Source: Caprella mutica
Taxonomy: Eukaryota > Arthropoda > Malacostraca > Amphipoda > Caprellidae
Direction of reading: 5' to 3'
NCBI GenBank assembly: GCA_947561585.1
Contig: CANNZV010001152.1
Span: 155,056-219,055, forward strand
DNA length: 64,000 bases
Shown: in pieces, positions 62,121 to 64,000 of the stretch
Numbering within the stretch: position 1 is the first letter of the stretch
Layout of the letters: each line of letters begins with the position of its first letter
Notes under the pieces: generated by a model
Database searches by the model: none
Seen by the model: the letters and a program-made list of their open reading frames with translations, nothing else
What the model was told of the DNA's origin: nothing
Translations under genes and position numbers: made by a program

Positions 62121-63491
62121 TACAGATAGAAGGTATGGACACACTGCCGTTGCTTTAGTTCCAAAGCATTTGAGAGTGTGCCAAGCATTTCTGGCATAAG
62201 AAATTCTTAGAAGCCAAATTACCAAACCAAGTATGAAGTTTTTCACATTCTAAGTGTCAGCCTAAGATAAAATTTCAGCCAAGTCAGCATCAATGTTCTA
62301 CGGAATATATTACTAAGAAGCATAATAGATATGCATTATTTATAAATTTAACTATATCTTACTTTTGAATGCGATAAATTAACATTCAGTAAATAAATAT
62401 AGTATCAAAAGGTAAATTAAATTGAAACCAAAATGAATTGATGAAATGAAATAGACATAACATAAATTCTATGTATTAACTAAAAATCTTATGCATGCAT
62501 TTTATTAGATGTGTATTTACATTTACTGTGTAGGAAGAAAAAAAATGTTTTATTAATATATACCGCAGAGTAAGAATGAAAAATACGATCATAAAATATA
62601 AATATACCAAAGATAAACAATCTATTTCGTTGTTATAGTTAGTTTACCGAGGTGGAAAACGAAGGTTTGATTCTCTATGAAACATTGAACAACATTTTTC
62701 AATTCATTCAACATTTACAAAATGATACCCGTAACCCAATGTTAGCTCCAATTAAAATAGTTAAGGTGAAAATGAAGTGCAGTGAAACTTTGAGCAGTTA
62801 CCGATGTCAAAGGTCACAAACTGACATTTTGCAGTCCTGTACCATTTACCATCTAACAAGGGAATTGCACCCCTATGCAGCCCGGCTATAAGGCTTAAAT
62901 TAATGAATACTGTAGCTAGAAATAAGAAAATAGAGCAATTGTCCTTCCCATGCTTGCTTGGCTCATAGGTCACCACTAACTAAAAAGGGTTAAGTGATCT
63001 ATAAACAATAGCAATGTAGGTTGCAATTTCTAACTACTGTAACGTGCCATCAAACCTGACGATGCGATATATTATATTAGAGTCATGAAATTCTGAAATT
63101 TATCAAATTATGGTACCTACAAGTAGTTCTATTTAATTAAAGGAAAAAAAAACAATATTTATACATCAACCCATGAAATATCAACAGTCATTATTAATCA
63201 TGATCACTTAATTTGACCTGTGTCCGAAATCAAAATATAAAAACATTTTTAAAGGATACTTTATCAATAAATATATAGAGTATTTTCTATTATACACCGC
63301 ATCTTCCTATATAGCATTTAACTCTATAGCCAAGTTTATTTTTTATTTGTAATAAAATCCCTAATGTATATATTGCGTGTTCACTTTCATGGAAATACAC
63401 AGAAAAATGATTGAAAGATAGAAACTTATGTATAGCAAGATATCTATCCCTTCAATACCGGTACCATTTCAAAAATTAATAAATAGGTACA
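62121..63491. other. Unique AT-rich DNA
   Basis: No gene is supported. Plus-strand 62652-62891 and minus-strand 62761-62976 overlap each other, lack splice signals and resemble no family I know. Confidence 0.35.
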
Positions 63492-63493
63492 TA

Positions 63494-63643
63494 GGGTAAG
63501 TTACGATTTATCGGTCAGTTCCACATCCTCGGTCATAAAAGAAAAAAAAACTATTCAATAATAATGATTTAATTTCTATTATTACATCGTTTTATCTTAT
63601 ATCACCGAAAGTGTGGAACTGATCGACAAATCGTAACTTTCCC
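63494..63643. mobile_element. MITE family B, copy 4 (150 bp)
   Basis: It begins GGGTAAGTTACGATTTATCG and ends CGACAAATCGTAACTTTCCC, with TA at 63492-63493 and 63644-63645. The inverted ends extend through TTCCACATCCTCGGTCAT and its diverged partner. It is the shortest and cleanest copy. Confidence 0.85.
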
Positions 63644-63645
63644 TA

Positions 63646-64000
63646 TAGGGTTTTCCGATTTGTATTCCTACAAAGAAATGACAAATTAAGAGCGGATATT
63701 TTCACTAAAAATAAAAACTGATTATATAGTGAATTATATTCATTGTATACATTTAAATAGTACATTATGTCAAGGTAAATAAATACTGTTTACATAGTGT
63801 ATTATATTTGTAGTATGTATTTACATAGTACATTATATCAAGGTATATAAATCCTCATCTACGAGATTTAATTGCTTTAGTTACAAAGTTAGAAACGAGG
63901 GCAACACAATTAAGCACATTGAGAGGGAAAGGGGAAATCAAATTTATAGCATTTAGAATCAGGAATCATTCCACACCATTAAATTCCCGTCACCTTGGAA
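63646..64000. other. Unique DNA to the window end
   Basis: No feature is supported. A short direct repeat, TACATAGTRNATTATAT, appears three times at 63720-63840. Confidence 0.35.

Noticed and set aside
57989..62197. 1,402-codon minus-strand open frame and other long frames nearby
   Set aside because: They are translations of a 25-bp repeat with no stop in the unit; all three frames give the same text. There is no splice, start or domain support.
62652..62976. Short open frames on both strands
   Set aside because: They overlap each other and lack splice context or any recognisable domain, so they were not accepted as a CMIP 5' exon.

Overview
The window is animal nuclear DNA: AT-rich, intron-rich, and carrying two metazoan genes recognised from their exons, ZFR and CMIP. 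Exon junctions are canonical GT-AG, most coding introns are a few hundred bases, and DNA transposons of the pogo/Tigger and hAT types are dense. This suggests an invertebrate; an insect such as a hemipteran is possible, but nothing here fixes the taxon. All three host genes lie on the minus strand.

Region by region: (1) 1-4098 is intergenic, with a hAT-like non-autonomous element at 2394-3370. (2) 4099-14337 is the zinc-finger RNA-binding protein gene ZFR: 16 exons giving 886 codons, with the 5' exon not found. One intron holds a 1.57-kb foldback element. (3) 14338-25520 is a nested transposon block. A 3.8-kb Tigger-like element with a broken transposase sits inside a foldback element, which itself interrupts an older hAT-like MITE. 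Four 227-bp MITEs with perfect 8-bp target duplications also lie here. (4) 26897-31312 is a complete six-exon gene for a 236-residue Cys-rich, basic-tailed protein I cannot name. An RFX-type X-box lies about 590 bp upstream. Its last intron is filled by a 38-bp minisatellite copied from the exon/donor junction. (5) 31313-36059 is AT-rich intergenic DNA with TA-flanked MITEs. (6) 36060-50948 holds the last eight coding exons of the CMIP homologue (539 codons). The 5' part, including the expected PH domain, is not visible and probably lies beyond 64000.

CMIP introns and the DNA 5' of its first visible exon are swollen by unrelated minisatellites. Most have periods of 19-25 bp (22, 22, 21, 24, 19, 21 and 25), and one has a 1,082-bp higher-order repeat. 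Long open frames across these arrays, up to 1,402 codons, come from stop-free repeat units and are not genes.

ZFR is a nuclear dsRNA-binding splicing and editing factor and CMIP is a signalling adaptor, so the genes do not form a pathway. The distinctive features are the repeat biology, the splice-site-bearing minisatellite, and the unnamed gene with its possible ciliary promoter motif.
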